From NCBI GenBank assembly GCA_030593885.1, contig JAUVGH010000008.1, forward strand, positions 1-57,544: a DNA stretch of 57,544 bases. Direction: 5' to 3'. This stretch comes from Methanomassiliicoccales archaeon. Its GTDB lineage: Archaea > Thermoplasmatota > Thermoplasmata > RBG-16-68-12 > SOIM01. Under the pieces are notes generated by a model. The model made no database searches. It had not been told where the DNA came from and saw only the letters and a list, made by a program, of their open reading frames with translations. Made by a program: the position numbers and the translations under genes. Below are positions 26,268 through 35,718 of the stretch, in pieces. The first letter of the stretch is position 1; each line of letters opens with the position of its first letter.

Positions 26268-29200
26268 TTACAGTTGTAGATTGAATGACAGGGTAGTAGA
26301 GCCCCCGTCATCATCAGTGACTGTTATCGTGACTGTGTAGACCTTAGGCAGGAAGAAGGCGTGCATCTGAATGTCGGTCACGGTTATTGGATTGACATCA
26401 GGGCTCGGGAACGGGTCCGGCCCCGCGCCGTCGTTGTAGTAAATGGATGTCGAAGTTGTTCCATCTCCCCATTCCCACTCGAATGTAAGGTCATCGCTTC
26501 CGACATCGGATGCCGTCGCACTGAACGTTATGTCCTTTCCGATGAAGTGTGCGGATATGTCCCTGATCTCCCAGATCCACGTATTCGGGTGCCGAACGTT
26601 GAAAGTGTGGTCAAGCCAGACCTCGGTGCCGTCCTCGAACACGAATATGACCCACACTGGGGTCGAGCCCCACGGTTTCCCATTTATCGGGTCGTCCAAT
26701 GGCGTGTATCGAACGATCAGCGGAACGTCGTCGAAGAGGTTCACCGTTACATTCGGTTCGGTCTTGGACTGTTCGTCCGGATTCCCTGGCACTCTCAGTA
26801 TGTGAATGAGTTGAGTCGGGGTTCCGGCTCTTACGATATCCAAGCTGACATCGTGCCACTTCTCTCCCGAGACCCTCAGGGTCAGATCGACAATCGCTTT
26901 GGCCTCCACCGAGCTTGGATCGATGCTAGGATCGACATTGGTCACTGAAATGTCCGCTGAGAGAGAGACGCTGCCGCCATCATCGTCAGAGACGACCACA
27001 GTGACTGTGAAGTCACCATTGTCTCCATAGATATGGTTGACTTCGGCTGTGACCTGGAACGGGAAAACGCCCCAAGGGCTCGGATACGGGTCTGGACCCA
27101 CACCATCGTTGAAAAACGCCATGGTCTCTGTCGTCCCATCGCCCCAGTCGAATTCGAGGATTATGTCGTCGCTTCCCGGGTCTTCAGCTTCAATTGTGAA
27201 GGTAACTTCAACACCCTCATCTGAACTGCTTGGGAAACTGGAACTCAAGACACTCGGATCGAGGTTGGATATATCCACGTTTGTGGTCAATTTCAACGTA
27301 CCGCCGTCGTCATCGGTAACGACCAACTGCACATCGAACGAACCATCATCCCCATATGTGTGGTTCAAACTGCTGGTGGCCGTGAAAGGATACGTGCCCC
27401 AAGGGCTCGGATACGGATCAGGGGCCACACCGTCATTGAAGAAGACCTCGGTATCGGTCAGGCCGTCGTCCCAGTCCCAATCAAAGGTTAGGTCATCGCT
27501 TCCAGCGTCGGTGATCGTACTCTCGAACGCCAAGGTGTTGCCTTCGCCTCCAGATGAGGGTGCACTGAAGGAGACCTCAAATGGAGCGAGATTTCTAACA
27601 TCGAAGCTTCTCGATAAGTTCATAGCTCCGCCGTCATCGTCTTCAATACTCAGCTGCATGGGGTAGATCCCGTTGTCCCCCAACACGTGAGTTTCGTTGA
27701 TGAATAGCATGACAGGGTTGATGTCTGGGCTCGGGTATGGATCAGGTCCCACGCCGTCATTAAAGTACTGAGATGTATCGACTGTGCCGTCGCCCCAGTC
27801 TATCGTCAGTTTAATGTCGTCGCTGCCAGGATCGTAGATGACGACACTGAGATTGAACGACTGACCCTCGTCCAGGGATGATGGGAAAGTCATGTTGGCA
27901 GATGGTACAACATTGAGGACCGCCCAAATAGCCGTATCAGTGGATGTCTCGCCGGCTGGATCCCTGACCTCCAAGGTGGCAATTCCAGAGAAATCGTCTC
28001 CCCAGGTCATAGAGGTAGTTGGACCAGATGACCATGATGTGTCCCATGTGCCATCGCTATCGAGATCCCATCGGAACTCGAGGGAATCGCCCTCCGGATC
28101 GGAAGAACCGCTCCCATCGAAGACTATAGCCGAACCCTCGAAGGCCGTGTACGGACCTCCTGCTTCGGCAAGCGGTCCCACGTTCTGCACGACAATGGTG
28201 ATGTCATTCGCAAATCCCTGAACTGCCCATTCATTCTGCGAGGAAGCTGTCACGACGGTTTTGTCTGACATGCCGTCCGTGCCCAGGGGAACGTCCACCT
28301 GGACCACGACAAAAAACAGCTGGTTCTTCCCTAGGTTTCCGGTCTCGTCGATTATCGGTTCGCCCGGGTCCACCCTGCCGTTCCTGTTGCTGTCCTTGTA
28401 TATCCGGGTCGTCCACCCGTTTGAGGAGACCGCGGTGAGATCGAAGTTATCCGTGAGTCCATCATTTGTCACAATGTGTCCATACTCCACGGTGACACCA
28501 GGTGGAACCGTCTTGGTGTTGTCAGGATGAACCTTGGGTGGAGGATTCACCGGCAAAGGAGGATCGGGAGTGGTGAACATCTCGAATGATGTGTTGTAAT
28601 AGTCCCCATTGTGGCCGTCCAGAGCGCGCACGGACATCTGCCAAAGGCCCGCGGCCAGCGGATAGGAGGTGTTATAGTCTCCGTTCGTGCCGTTGTACTG
28701 GATGACGAAGCTCTCCCATTCGGTGTTCCCGGAAGGGTCAGAGTTGTTGTATACGTTTCCAGTAGGATCGGTTATGTAATAATAGACATCGGGTTGGATG
28801 ATAGTCCGGTTCCCATAAGGATGGTTCTCAATAGGTCCAGTATCCTCGGGAGCCCCGTTGTTGGCCCCTTCTGCGATTGCTGGTCCACCTCCATCGGGGT
28901 CGGTGTTGGGAGTGTTCCAGTCGTCCTTGTCCTGATACTTGTCGGCATCCCCGTCCCGGAATTCCACCTCATTCAAGGCTTTGGGAACGTAGAAGTAGAA
29001 GTCCCAGGCGCCGTCATAGGAATTCCCAGGCGTTTGGACATCTGGGTCTGAGGTGAGGTTTTGCGGACCGCCGGCAAAGCCGAACTCCTGGTTCTTCGCC
29101 AGGCTCAATTGTCCTGTGCTCCTGACCTTGAACAAGTTGGCGTTGATCAACGTCGGGTCTTCCCATATGACCTCCAGCCTGTAGAAGAAATTGCCACTGG

Positions 29201-29687
29201 GTGCCCTTGCATTGATATCGGTGAAGTAGGTCCTGTTCATGTACGCATCGTCAATGCCATCCTCGCTGGTCCAATTGTCCAGCAACATGGATGTATCACC
29301 GTCTTTCAGAGGGTCTTTGTAGATGGTGAAATTGCTCTGTCCCCTCTCGATGACATCGTAGTCCCACATGTGGGTGATGTCCGCATCGAACACTCCAACC
29401 TCGAATGAGGTCTCCCCGGCAGGAACACCGATGTATATGATCGTCTCCAGGCCGCCGAGAGTGGACATGCCGGATCCGAACACACCTAGGAACTTTCCGT
29501 CATCAGGGTCCTCGCTGGGTATCGCGAAGTACGTCGGTGACAGAAGTGGTTCAGGGTTCTCTACTTGAGATTCCTGCAGGTTCTCGTGTCCCACCATCGA
29601 GAACACGCTCGACAGCAGAACGAAGCTCAGTATTGCTACAGCACACTTTGTATGGATAGTACTAGCCCATGTAGGGAATTGATTCAT
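26268..29687 (-). CDS. Large exported PKD-domain surface protein
   Basis: 1139 residues. N-terminal signal/anchor (CAVAILSFVLLSSVFSMVG), a 350-residue N-terminal region of unknown fold, an alpha-galactosidase-NEW3-like stretch (PPGVTVEYGHIVTNDGLTDNFDLT), then five or so PKD domains beginning at AEAGGPYTAFEGSAIVFDGSGS. Four PKD repeats share an insert of the form FNDGxxPDPYPSP between their beta strands. No C-terminal membrane anchor or sorting motif is visible. Probably an adhesive or cell-wall protein (inference). TATA elements for it lie in the 138 bp shared with the MFS gene. Confidence 0.8.
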   Translation of the reverse strand: MNQFPTWASTIHTKCAVAILSFVLLSSVFSMVGHENLQESQVENPEPLLSPTYFAIPSEDPDDGKFLGVFGSGMSTLGGLETIIYIGVPAGETSFEVGVFDADITHMWDYDVIERGQSNFTIYKDPLKDGDTSMLLDNWTSEDGIDDAYMNRTYFTDINARAPSGNFFYRLEVIWEDPTLINANLFKVRSTGQLSLAKNQEFGFAGGPQNLTSDPDVQTPGNSYDGAWDFYFYVPKALNEVEFRDGDADKYQDKDDWNTPNTDPDGGGPAIAEGANNGAPEDTGPIENHPYGNRTIIQPDVYYYITDPTGNVYNNSDPSGNTEWESFVIQYNGTNGDYNTSYPLAAGLWQMSVRALDGHNGDYYNTSFEMFTTPDPPLPVNPPPKVHPDNTKTVPPGVTVEYGHIVTNDGLTDNFDLTAVSSNGWTTRIYKDSNRNGRVDPGEPIIDETGNLGKNQLFFVVVQVDVPLGTDGMSDKTVVTASSQNEWAVQGFANDITIVVQNVGPLAEAGGPYTAFEGSAIVFDGSGSSDPEGDSLEFRWDLDSDGTWDTSWSSGPTTSMTWGDDFSGIATLEVRDPAGETSTDTAIWAVLNVVPSANMTFPSSLDEGQSFNLSVVIYDPGSDDIKLTIDWGDGTVDTSQYFNDGVGPDPYPSPDINPVMLFINETHVLGDNGIYPMQLSIEDDDGGAMNLSRSFDVRNLAPFEVSFSAPSSGGEGNTLAFESTITDAGSDDLTFDWDWDDGLTDTEVFFNDGVAPDPYPSPWGTYPFTATSSLNHTYGDDGSFDVQLVVTDDDGGTLKLTTNVDISNLDPSVLSSSFPSSSDEGVEVTFTIEAEDPGSDDIILEFDWGDGTTETMAFFNDGVGPDPYPSPWGVFPFQVTAEVNHIYGDNGDFTVTVVVSDDDGGSVSLSADISVTNVDPSIDPSSVEAKAIVDLTLRVSGEKWHDVSLDIVRAGTPTQLIHILRVPGNPDEQSKTEPNVTVNLFDDVPLIVRYTPLDDPINGKPWGSTPVWVIFVFEDGTEVWLDHTFNVRHPNTWIWEIRDISAHFIGKDITFSATASDVGSDDLTFEWEWGDGTTSTSIYYNDGAGPDPFPSPDVNPITVTDIQMHAFFLPKVYTVTITVTDDDGGSTTLSFNLQL

Positions 29688-29825
29688 GGTCCTCCTCCCC
29701 CGGTCAGTAATGGTTTTGGAGATTGTTTAAAGGTTTCGGTAGTCTGGGTGGTGTTCTCTCAAACGTGTCGGAAGGCGATCGATCGGTCCGACAAAGGTTA
29801 AGAATGGAGTTGGTTCTTCACCCCC

Positions 29826-30935
29826 GTGGACACCAAGAAGCTGAGACAATTGCTGCTGATAGAGGGCTTGCTTGCCGCGGCCGCTTATCTTGCTGGCTCT
29901 TTCATTCTGGTGTTCTTCGTTGCCAGGGATTTCTCGTACATATCCATCAGCGTCTTCGCGGTTCTCGAGTTCGGAACGGCCACCATCTCTTTGTCCTTGA
30001 TGAGGAACTGGACCATAAGGAGCCCGAGGGCCTGGATGGCCGCAGGAATGATCCTGCTGGCGATCACATACAGCTGCTACGTTCTTCTTCCGCCGTCCTG
30101 GGTCCTCATCGTCGCACCCATCTTCTTCGGCGCCTACATGCCGTTCTTCTGGCTGCCTTTCAACACGCTCTACATGGACCTGACGAAGGCGACGGACAGG
30201 GGAATGATAACGGGGATCTACTACTTGATCTGGCCTCTGATAGGGATACTCATGCCCGTCCTGGGTGGAGCATCGATCGAGGCTTTGGGCTACGTCGCCG
30301 TCTTCACTTCCGGGATAATCCTCGTCGCCGCAAATGCTGCAGTGATATCGACGTCTCCCGGCATAGAGAAGAGGCCTCTCCAGAACAGGCTCATAATACC
30401 CAAACTGGGCAAGGGGCTGTCCGGGGCGTTCGTTCTGCAGGGTGCCCAAGAGGGCATTTTCTTCGCCACCATGCCCCTCCTGTCATTCGAGTTCGCAAAA
30501 GGGGAACTGGGACTTGGTGGGTTGTTGGCGATATTCGCGATCGCCGGAGCTCTGGCATCCGTATTCATTGGAAGGTATTCTGACATCCGAGGTAAGAGGA
30601 GTCTGATCGCCAGATTGGCCGCGTTATCTGCTGGCCCTTTGCTCGTGGTCTCTGCCCTCATGCAGGATATCATATCCTATACGATGGTGATGGGGATTGC
30701 CTACTTCGGGATAGGTCTTGTGTGGATGATGCTTCTTGCGGTCTCCATTGACTATGCTGAAAAGGAGAAGGGTCCTGCAATCTACACAAGAGAGATCCTG
30801 CTGCAAGGGGGTCGAGCGGTTGGTGCCGTCGTCCTCTTGCTGGTGATACTTCTGTTTGATCTGAGGATTGCCCATGCGGTCTCAGGATTCTTCATCTCTC
30901 TGATATTCTTGATGCCCATCAAGAAAAGAATGTGA
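29826..30935 (+). CDS. Major facilitator superfamily permease
   Basis: 369 residues with 10-12 hydrophobic helices. MFS features: MRNWTIRSPRAWM after helix 2 (loop 2-3), and GRYSDIRGKRSLIARLAALSAGPLL for the equivalent loop between helices 8 and 9. Substrate cannot be assigned. The GTG start is supported by a TATA-like AAGGTTAAG about 26 nt upstream, giving a leaderless transcript. It converges with the metal ATPase gene, 19 nt apart. Confidence 0.82.
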   Translation: MDTKKLRQLLLIEGLLAAAAYLAGSFILVFFVARDFSYISISVFAVLEFGTATISLSLMRNWTIRSPRAWMAAGMILLAITYSCYVLLPPSWVLIVAPIFFGAYMPFFWLPFNTLYMDLTKATDRGMITGIYYLIWPLIGILMPVLGGASIEALGYVAVFTSGIILVAANAAVISTSPGIEKRPLQNRLIIPKLGKGLSGAFVLQGAQEGIFFATMPLLSFEFAKGELGLGGLLAIFAIAGALASVFIGRYSDIRGKRSLIARLAALSAGPLLVVSALMQDIISYTMVMGIAYFGIGLVWMMLLAVSIDYAEKEKGPAIYTREILLQGGRAVGAVVLLLVILLFDLRIAHAVSGFFISLIFLMPIKKRM

Positions 30936-30954
30936 ACTCCGGGAAGTAAGGTTC

Positions 30955-33081
30955 TCAGGTTGACCTGGATATTCTGAGAGCGTTGAGAATCACTCCCAAA
31001 CTCAAACCCATATCCCCTATGGCAACGGCCATCCAGAGTGTCACCAGGCCTGGGAATACCAGGATCGCGAACATGAGTTTGATCCCGATGGACAGGACTA
31101 TGTTCTGTTTTACCACGCCCATTGTCCTTCTGCCCAGTGATAAGAGATAGGGTACTTTGGAGATGTCATCTTCCATTAATGCGATATCGGCCACTTCCAG
31201 GGCGGTGTCAGAACCTGCAACGCCCATAGCAACGCCCAGGTCGGCTGCGGCCAGTGCTGGAGCGTCGTTAACGCCGTCGCCTACCATTGCGACTCCTCCG
31301 TTCCCGCCTCGGATTCCTTCAATTATGGATACTTTCTCTTCTGGCAGGAGTTCTGGATAGTATTCGTCCACTCCGATCTGCGATGCCACGGCCCTGGCGG
31401 TCCGCTTGTTGTCGCCAGTTATCATTATCGTTCGGTTGATCCCCATCTTGTGGAGGCTGTCAATCATGTTCTTGCTGTCGTCCCGTATCTTGTCCGATAT
31501 TCCGATGACTCCGGCGACTTCGTTCTCCTTGCCAACGACAACAATGGTCTTCGCCTCATCCTCAAGCCTCGAGAAGACCTCCTCCTTACCCGACAATGCT
31601 CCTAGGCCAAAGATGGACCTGCTCCCGACAAGGTAGCTCTCTTCCCCGACCCTTCCCCTGACGCCCTTGCCAGCCATGGCCGTGAAATCCTCAACGCATT
31701 CCGTTGCAGCGCCCTCATCTTCGGCAGTCTGAACGATGGCTTTGCCAAGTGGATGTTCAGAAAGGCATTCGAGAGATGATGCAATGGAAAGGACGTCTTT
31801 GCGGGAATAGCCGTTGAATGGGATAACATCAGTAACGACCGGGCGACCTTCGGTCAGTGTGCCGGTCTTGTCAAAAGCAAAGGTATCGATCTTCGCCAGC
31901 TTCTCAAGGTGGACGCCGCCTTTGAACAGAACTCCGTTCCTCGCACCGCTTGTTATGCCGGAGACCATGGAGATGGGCGTGGAAAGCGCAAGTGCGCATG
32001 GACAGGAAATCAGGAGCAGGAGAAGCGCCTTGTAGAACCAGACGTCAAATGACTGCTGAAAGACCACGGTTGGGATGACGGCCACAGACACCGCGAGACC
32101 CACGACGGCGGGGGTGTAATACTTGGCGAAGCGGTCGATGAACCTCTCGGTCGGCGCCTTTTGGTCTTCTGCAGATTCCACCAGCTCTACGATTCTTGCC
32201 AAAGTGCTGTCCTTCACCTCCTTTGTTGTTTCAACCTCCAAACGGCCTTCTTGGTTTATCGTGCCAGCGAACACGACGTCTCCCTCGCCGATGCTCACGG
32301 GCATCGATTCTCCGGTTATTGGTGCTTGGTCCACTGACGAGAATCCCTTGATTACAGTACCATCCACACTGATCCTCTCCCCGGGCCTCACTCGGACGAT
32401 GTCCCCTATCTTGACCTCCTCTACGGGGACCTCGACGAATCTGGCTCCCTTTCTTACCCAAGCGACCTTTGGCTTGAGGTCGACAAGTTCGCTCAATGAC
32501 CTGCGCGACCGCTCCACCGAGTAGTCCTCCAGCAGCTCTGCCATCGAGAACAGGAACAATATGGCTGCACCTTCAGCGATGGCGTCGATGAAGACGGCTC
32601 CCAAGGCCCCAATGATCATAAGTGAATCGATGACGAATGTCCTGCTGAACAGTGCTTTGACAGCCCTCACGGCCACATGGTAACCTCCGAAAACCATACC
32701 TACGGAGTAGAAGAGCTCCGACAACAGTATGCTGCGGTAGAACTCCACAATTACCGGGTCCGGTGTCAAGAACGCGACAAAAAGACCAGAGAACAGAGCG
32801 ATTCCAGATACCAGTGAGAACACGAACTCACGATTATGAAGCGAAAAGATCTTCTCGGCTTCCATCTCTTCCTCAAGTATGCCATACCCCAGGTTCCTTA
32901 CCTTTGATTGGATCTCATTCAATGATATCATGTCGGGGTCGTATTCGACCTCCATCTTGCCTGTGGTGAAGCTCAGTTCCAGGCTGTGTATGCCCGGGAG
33001 CGTTGACATTGACTTGTCGATCTTCCTCACGCAGTCGGCGCAATGCAGGCCTTTGATCCTCAATTCCTTGTTCTCTGTCAT
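30955..33081 (-). CDS. Zn/Cd-type P1B heavy-metal exporting ATPase
   Basis: 708 residues. N-terminal heavy-metal domain with GLHCADC, transmembrane metal site SCPCALALSTP, phosphorylation motif DKTGTLTEG, nucleotide-domain SEHPLG and hinge MVGDGVNDAPALAAADLG. The last helices contain AIGDMGLSLGV, matching the aspartate-containing helix of zinc/cadmium (P1B-2) pumps rather than copper pumps. Its ATG is 4 nt past the stop of the ArsR repressor gene, so the two form a metal-resistance operon. Confidence 0.9.
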   Translation of the reverse strand: MTENKELRIKGLHCADCVRKIDKSMSTLPGIHSLELSFTTGKMEVEYDPDMISLNEIQSKVRNLGYGILEEEMEAEKIFSLHNREFVFSLVSGIALFSGLFVAFLTPDPVIVEFYRSILLSELFYSVGMVFGGYHVAVRAVKALFSRTFVIDSLMIIGALGAVFIDAIAEGAAILFLFSMAELLEDYSVERSRRSLSELVDLKPKVAWVRKGARFVEVPVEEVKIGDIVRVRPGERISVDGTVIKGFSSVDQAPITGESMPVSIGEGDVVFAGTINQEGRLEVETTKEVKDSTLARIVELVESAEDQKAPTERFIDRFAKYYTPAVVGLAVSVAVIPTVVFQQSFDVWFYKALLLLLISCPCALALSTPISMVSGITSGARNGVLFKGGVHLEKLAKIDTFAFDKTGTLTEGRPVVTDVIPFNGYSRKDVLSIASSLECLSEHPLGKAIVQTAEDEGAATECVEDFTAMAGKGVRGRVGEESYLVGSRSIFGLGALSGKEEVFSRLEDEAKTIVVVGKENEVAGVIGISDKIRDDSKNMIDSLHKMGINRTIMITGDNKRTARAVASQIGVDEYYPELLPEEKVSIIEGIRGGNGGVAMVGDGVNDAPALAAADLGVAMGVAGSDTALEVADIALMEDDISKVPYLLSLGRRTMGVVKQNIVLSIGIKLMFAILVFPGLVTLWMAVAIGDMGLSLGVILNALRISRST

Positions 33082-33085
33082 GTGC

Positions 33086-33442
33086 TCATTCCGTCACATG
33101 CTCATATGCCATCTTCAGAAGTCGGACCACGTGGTCATCATCCAGTGAGTAATGGACGATCTTGCCGTCCTTTCTGTTCTTGACCAGCTTCATGTTCCTG
33201 AGGACCCTCAATTGATGGGAAACGGCGGACGTGCTCATGTCGAGGATGGCCGAGATGTCACAGACGCAGAGCTCCTCCTTGGAAAGGGCGTGGAGGATCT
33301 TCGCGCGGGTGCTGTCGCCCAAGGCCTTGAAGGTGTCCGAGAGGCTGGAGAAAACGTCGTCATCCAGCATTTGACCTCTTACAGATTGAACCTTCTTCTC
33401 ATCTATTGCCTTGACCTGACAGACATCTTTCTTGCCATTCAT
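33086..33442 (-). CDS. ArsR/SmtB-family metal-sensing repressor
   Basis: 118 residues. Winged helix with CDISAILDMSTSAVSHQLRVLRNMKLV. Two possible metal sites are visible: the alpha3 site (ELCVCD plus an N-terminal Cys in DVCQ) as in CadC, and the alpha5 site as an exact DxH(x)10HxxE pattern at the C-terminus (from LDDDHVV to YEHVTE) as in SmtB/CzrA. GAGGTG precedes the ATG at Shine-Dalgarno distance. Expected to release its operator when Zn, Cd or Pb binds and so switch on the downstream ATPase. Confidence 0.92.
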   Translation of the reverse strand: MNGKKDVCQVKAIDEKKVQSVRGQMLDDDVFSSLSDTFKALGDSTRAKILHALSKEELCVCDISAILDMSTSAVSHQLRVLRNMKLVKNRKDGKIVHYSLDDDHVVRLLKMAYEHVTE

Positions 33443-33462
33443 TCCGACGTCACCTCTTATTA

Positions 33463-33481
33463 ATTGAACAATTGCTCAAAT
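33463..33481 (-). promoter_or_regulatory. Operator of the ArsR-ATPase operon
   Basis: ATTGAACAATTGCTCAAAT is an imperfect palindrome around CAATTG, of the TGAnCA-type found at ArsR/SmtB operators. It lies 21 nt before the repressor ATG, next to a minus-strand TATA-like AATATTT, so bound repressor would block transcription of its own operon. Confidence 0.72.
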
Positions 33482-33547
33482 ATTCATTAGAAGTATAAGT
33501 ATCTTCTGTTTTACCTTCAGTCAGTGATAAGATTGAATGAGAACAAA

Positions 33548-33567
33548 TGTCGGGGGCGGGGTTTGGG
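33548..33567 (+). repeat. Direct copy of the tRNA-Met 3' end (att-like)
   Basis: Twenty bases, AATGTCGGGGGCGGGGTTTG, are repeated exactly at 35603-35622, where they form the 3' acceptor and T-arm of the tRNA-Met gene. Same orientation, 2.05 kb apart, with the aminomutase gene in between. Such tRNA 3' duplications are the usual trace of site-specific integration. Confidence 0.6.
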
Positions 33568-33854
33568 CTCGAGTTTGCCGGTAACTGAACTTTTCGACTT
33601 TTCAGAGCGCGAGGAACATAGAGTGGTGCCTTCCTATCCCTTGGAGAGTGGAACAACAGGGAACGTTGAGCAGTTAAGCTATCGGATCATGATCCTTCAC
33701 AAGTTGTTATCTTATCAAGAGGGGGCGACACCCTTATGTATGTGCCTGGAACCCGAATTCAACCCATTGCCGGGAAAAATGATTTATAGTTTGCTCACTG
33801 TCTGATTCTTGACCTTGCATATGAATGGTTGATCTGTTGGTCGACACTTTTGGT

Positions 33855-33880
33855 CCGAGAGAGCTCATGACTCCTCTCGG
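33855..33880 (+). other. Hairpin in the aminomutase leader
   Basis: CCGAGAG pairs with CTCTCGG across a 12-nt loop. It lies downstream of a TATA-like element (33782) and 85 nt before the start codon, so it would be in the 5' leader. Its role is unknown. Confidence 0.4.
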
Positions 33881-33964
33881 GGGGGAGTGCTTCGCAACTC
33901 ACGCCTGATAGAAAGAACCCGGCCGAAAATCACTCGATGCTCGGGTAAAGGGGAGGTTGAAAGA

Positions 33965-35107
33965 ATGAACGAAGCAAAGACAAAAAGAGTGCGATACATC
34001 AAGTCCCTCAAGAAGGTCCCAGGACTATCGGACGAGGAAGTAGAGGAACTTGAGCAAGTCACAAAAGAATACGCATTCCGCTCCAACGACTATTATCTTG
34101 GTTTGATAGATTGGAAAGACAAGAATGATCCCATAAGAAGAATAGTGATTCCATGCCTTGAGGAACTGACAGACGGAGGCAACTTCGATCCGAGTGCTGA
34201 GAGGAGGAATTACGTTGCAAAGGGCGTTCAGCACAAATATGTGCCCACTGCCCTCTTCCTTGTAAGTGACATGTGCGGAGGATTCTGCAGGTTTTGTTTC
34301 CGGAAGAGGCTGTTCAAGCATTTGGAGGATGAGACGAGCCTGGATGTATCGGATGGATTGGAGTATATCAAGCAGCATGAGGAAATAGACAACGTTCTTC
34401 TTACTGGTGGGGACCCTCTTGCCTTAGGAGCAAGAAGATTGGACCACATTCTCACTGAGATCCGCAAGATGCCACACATAAAGATGATCCGAATCGGAAC
34501 GAAGATGCTTGCCTACAATCCCTACCGAGTGCTCAATGATCCTGAGCTGGTGAAAGTCCTCTCAAAGCACAGCCTTCCCGATAGAAAGATATATCTCATC
34601 ACCCAGTTCAACCACCCACGGGAGCTGACACCACAGGCTATCAAGGCCGTGAACATGCTCAGGGATGTTCAAGTCATATTCTCCAATCAAACACCGATTA
34701 TCCGAGGCGTGAATGACAACCCGGACGTACTTGCTGAGCTTTTCAACCGTCTGAGCTATGTTGGCGTCCCGCCCTACTATCTCTTCCAATGTAGGCCTGT
34801 TATTGGGAACAGATGCTATACTGTTCCTCTTGAAGAGGGATATCGCATTTTCGAAGAAGCCAAGAAAACCATGAGCGGTCTGGCTAAACGAGCGAGATAT
34901 GTTATGTCCCACGCCACTGGGAAGGCGGAAGTGGTCGGGATTGACAACGAACTCATTCATTTCAAGTATCATCAAGCGAGGAATGAAGAGAAGATAGGTG
35001 CGTTTTTCTCTCTGCCTAGAGATGGTGAAGCTAGATGGCTGGACGACTACGATACGGAGGAGTTATTTACGCTTGAGAAGACGTTTGGGCTCGCAGAGAA
35101 CTGGTAG
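33965..35107 (+). CDS. KamA-family radical SAM aminomutase
   Basis: 380 residues from the ATG preceded by AAAGGGGAGG. Cluster motif CGGFCRFC (about residues 106-113), LTGGDPL, and a PLP-lysine region MSHATGKAEVVG. Close overall to lysine 2,3-aminomutase, but the substrate aspartate in QCD of lysine enzymes is QCR here, and the DAPGGGGK segment is replaced by MSHATGK. Glutamate 2,3-aminomutase also lacks these aspartates, so lysine is probably not the substrate. It is flanked by an att-like duplication of the tRNA-Met 3' end. A role in making a beta-amino acid osmolyte is possible but unproven. Confidence 0.82.
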   Translation: MNEAKTKRVRYIKSLKKVPGLSDEEVEELEQVTKEYAFRSNDYYLGLIDWKDKNDPIRRIVIPCLEELTDGGNFDPSAERRNYVAKGVQHKYVPTALFLVSDMCGGFCRFCFRKRLFKHLEDETSLDVSDGLEYIKQHEEIDNVLLTGGDPLALGARRLDHILTEIRKMPHIKMIRIGTKMLAYNPYRVLNDPELVKVLSKHSLPDRKIYLITQFNHPRELTPQAIKAVNMLRDVQVIFSNQTPIIRGVNDNPDVLAELFNRLSYVGVPPYYLFQCRPVIGNRCYTVPLEEGYRIFEEAKKTMSGLAKRARYVMSHATGKAEVVGIDNELIHFKYHQARNEEKIGAFFSLPRDGEARWLDDYDTEELFTLEKTFGLAENW

Positions 35108-35602
35108 GAAACTCGCTCTGCTTCTCAATCGAATTATTTGAATCGCTCCCCTCCGCTCTTCCTGCGTGTCAGCCGACCGTGTGTTTTTGCTCGACTTCTT
35201 CCCGTCTCAACGATCGAACTGTTGGAAAGAGGACTATCCCAAAGGCAATAATCGCTACAAGAAGTATCTCCCTCCCGCCCACAAACAGTCCCAGAGTCAT
35301 CTCCCGAACTATTGATGCGCAGTGTCCCCGACCTACCATATAGGTTGTTCATAGGAGGATACCAATTTGGGGATAGAAACTGTGCGAGGCCGTTCCGACG
35401 GAAAATCATAGTGTGAACGGCCTCTTCGTTGTGGAGGGATGATTAGGTAAGCATTGACGGAATGGAAGTTACTCTAAATAAGCATGAACCTCCGTTTTGG
35501 CTTCCAGACAAGGGAAGAAATGTCGTCCTGCAACGAGAACTTCGTCATTTCTTCTGTAGTTTTTCAGAGTGATTTCGTTGCTCCTAATGAGAATGTATTA
35601 GC
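35108..35602. other. 495-bp region without a convincing gene
   Basis: Between the aminomutase stop and tRNA-Met. Frames on both strands lack promoters, Shine-Dalgarno sites and family features. It is bounded on the right by the second copy of the 20-bp repeat. No RNA structure was recognised. Confidence 0.5.
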
Positions 35603-35604
35603 AA

Positions 35605-35717
35605 TGTCGGGGGCGGGGTTTGAACCCGCGACCTCCAGATTTCCAAGAAGCGCCCAAGTCAGAACTCTTTGGTTCTCCCTATGAGTCTGGCGCTCCACCA
35701 GGCTGAGCCACCCCGAC
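35605..35717 (-). tRNA. tRNA-Met (CAU) with a 39-nt intron
   Basis: Minus strand: acceptor GTCGGGG/CCCCGAC, D stem GCTC/GAGC, anticodon stem CCAGA/TCTGG with loop CTCATAA, variable AGGTC, T stem CGCGG-type arm with GTTCAAA, discriminator A at 35605. CAT is interrupted after the following A (position 37/38, the canonical archaeal site) by a 39-nt intron at 35641-35679. The exon total is 74 nt. The body matches archaeal elongator tRNA-Met; tRNA-Ile2 (CAU) is less likely. Confidence 0.9.
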
Positions 35718-35718
35718 G

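Larger units (their letters stand above)
33482..33964. other. 483-bp region without a convincing gene
   Basis: Contains the duplicated tRNA-Met 3' end (33548-33567), a TATA-like ATTTATAG (33782-33789) and a hairpin (33855-33880) before the aminomutase. Several short frames exist but none has a Shine-Dalgarno site or recognisable protein. It may be the decayed remainder of an integrated element. Confidence 0.5.
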
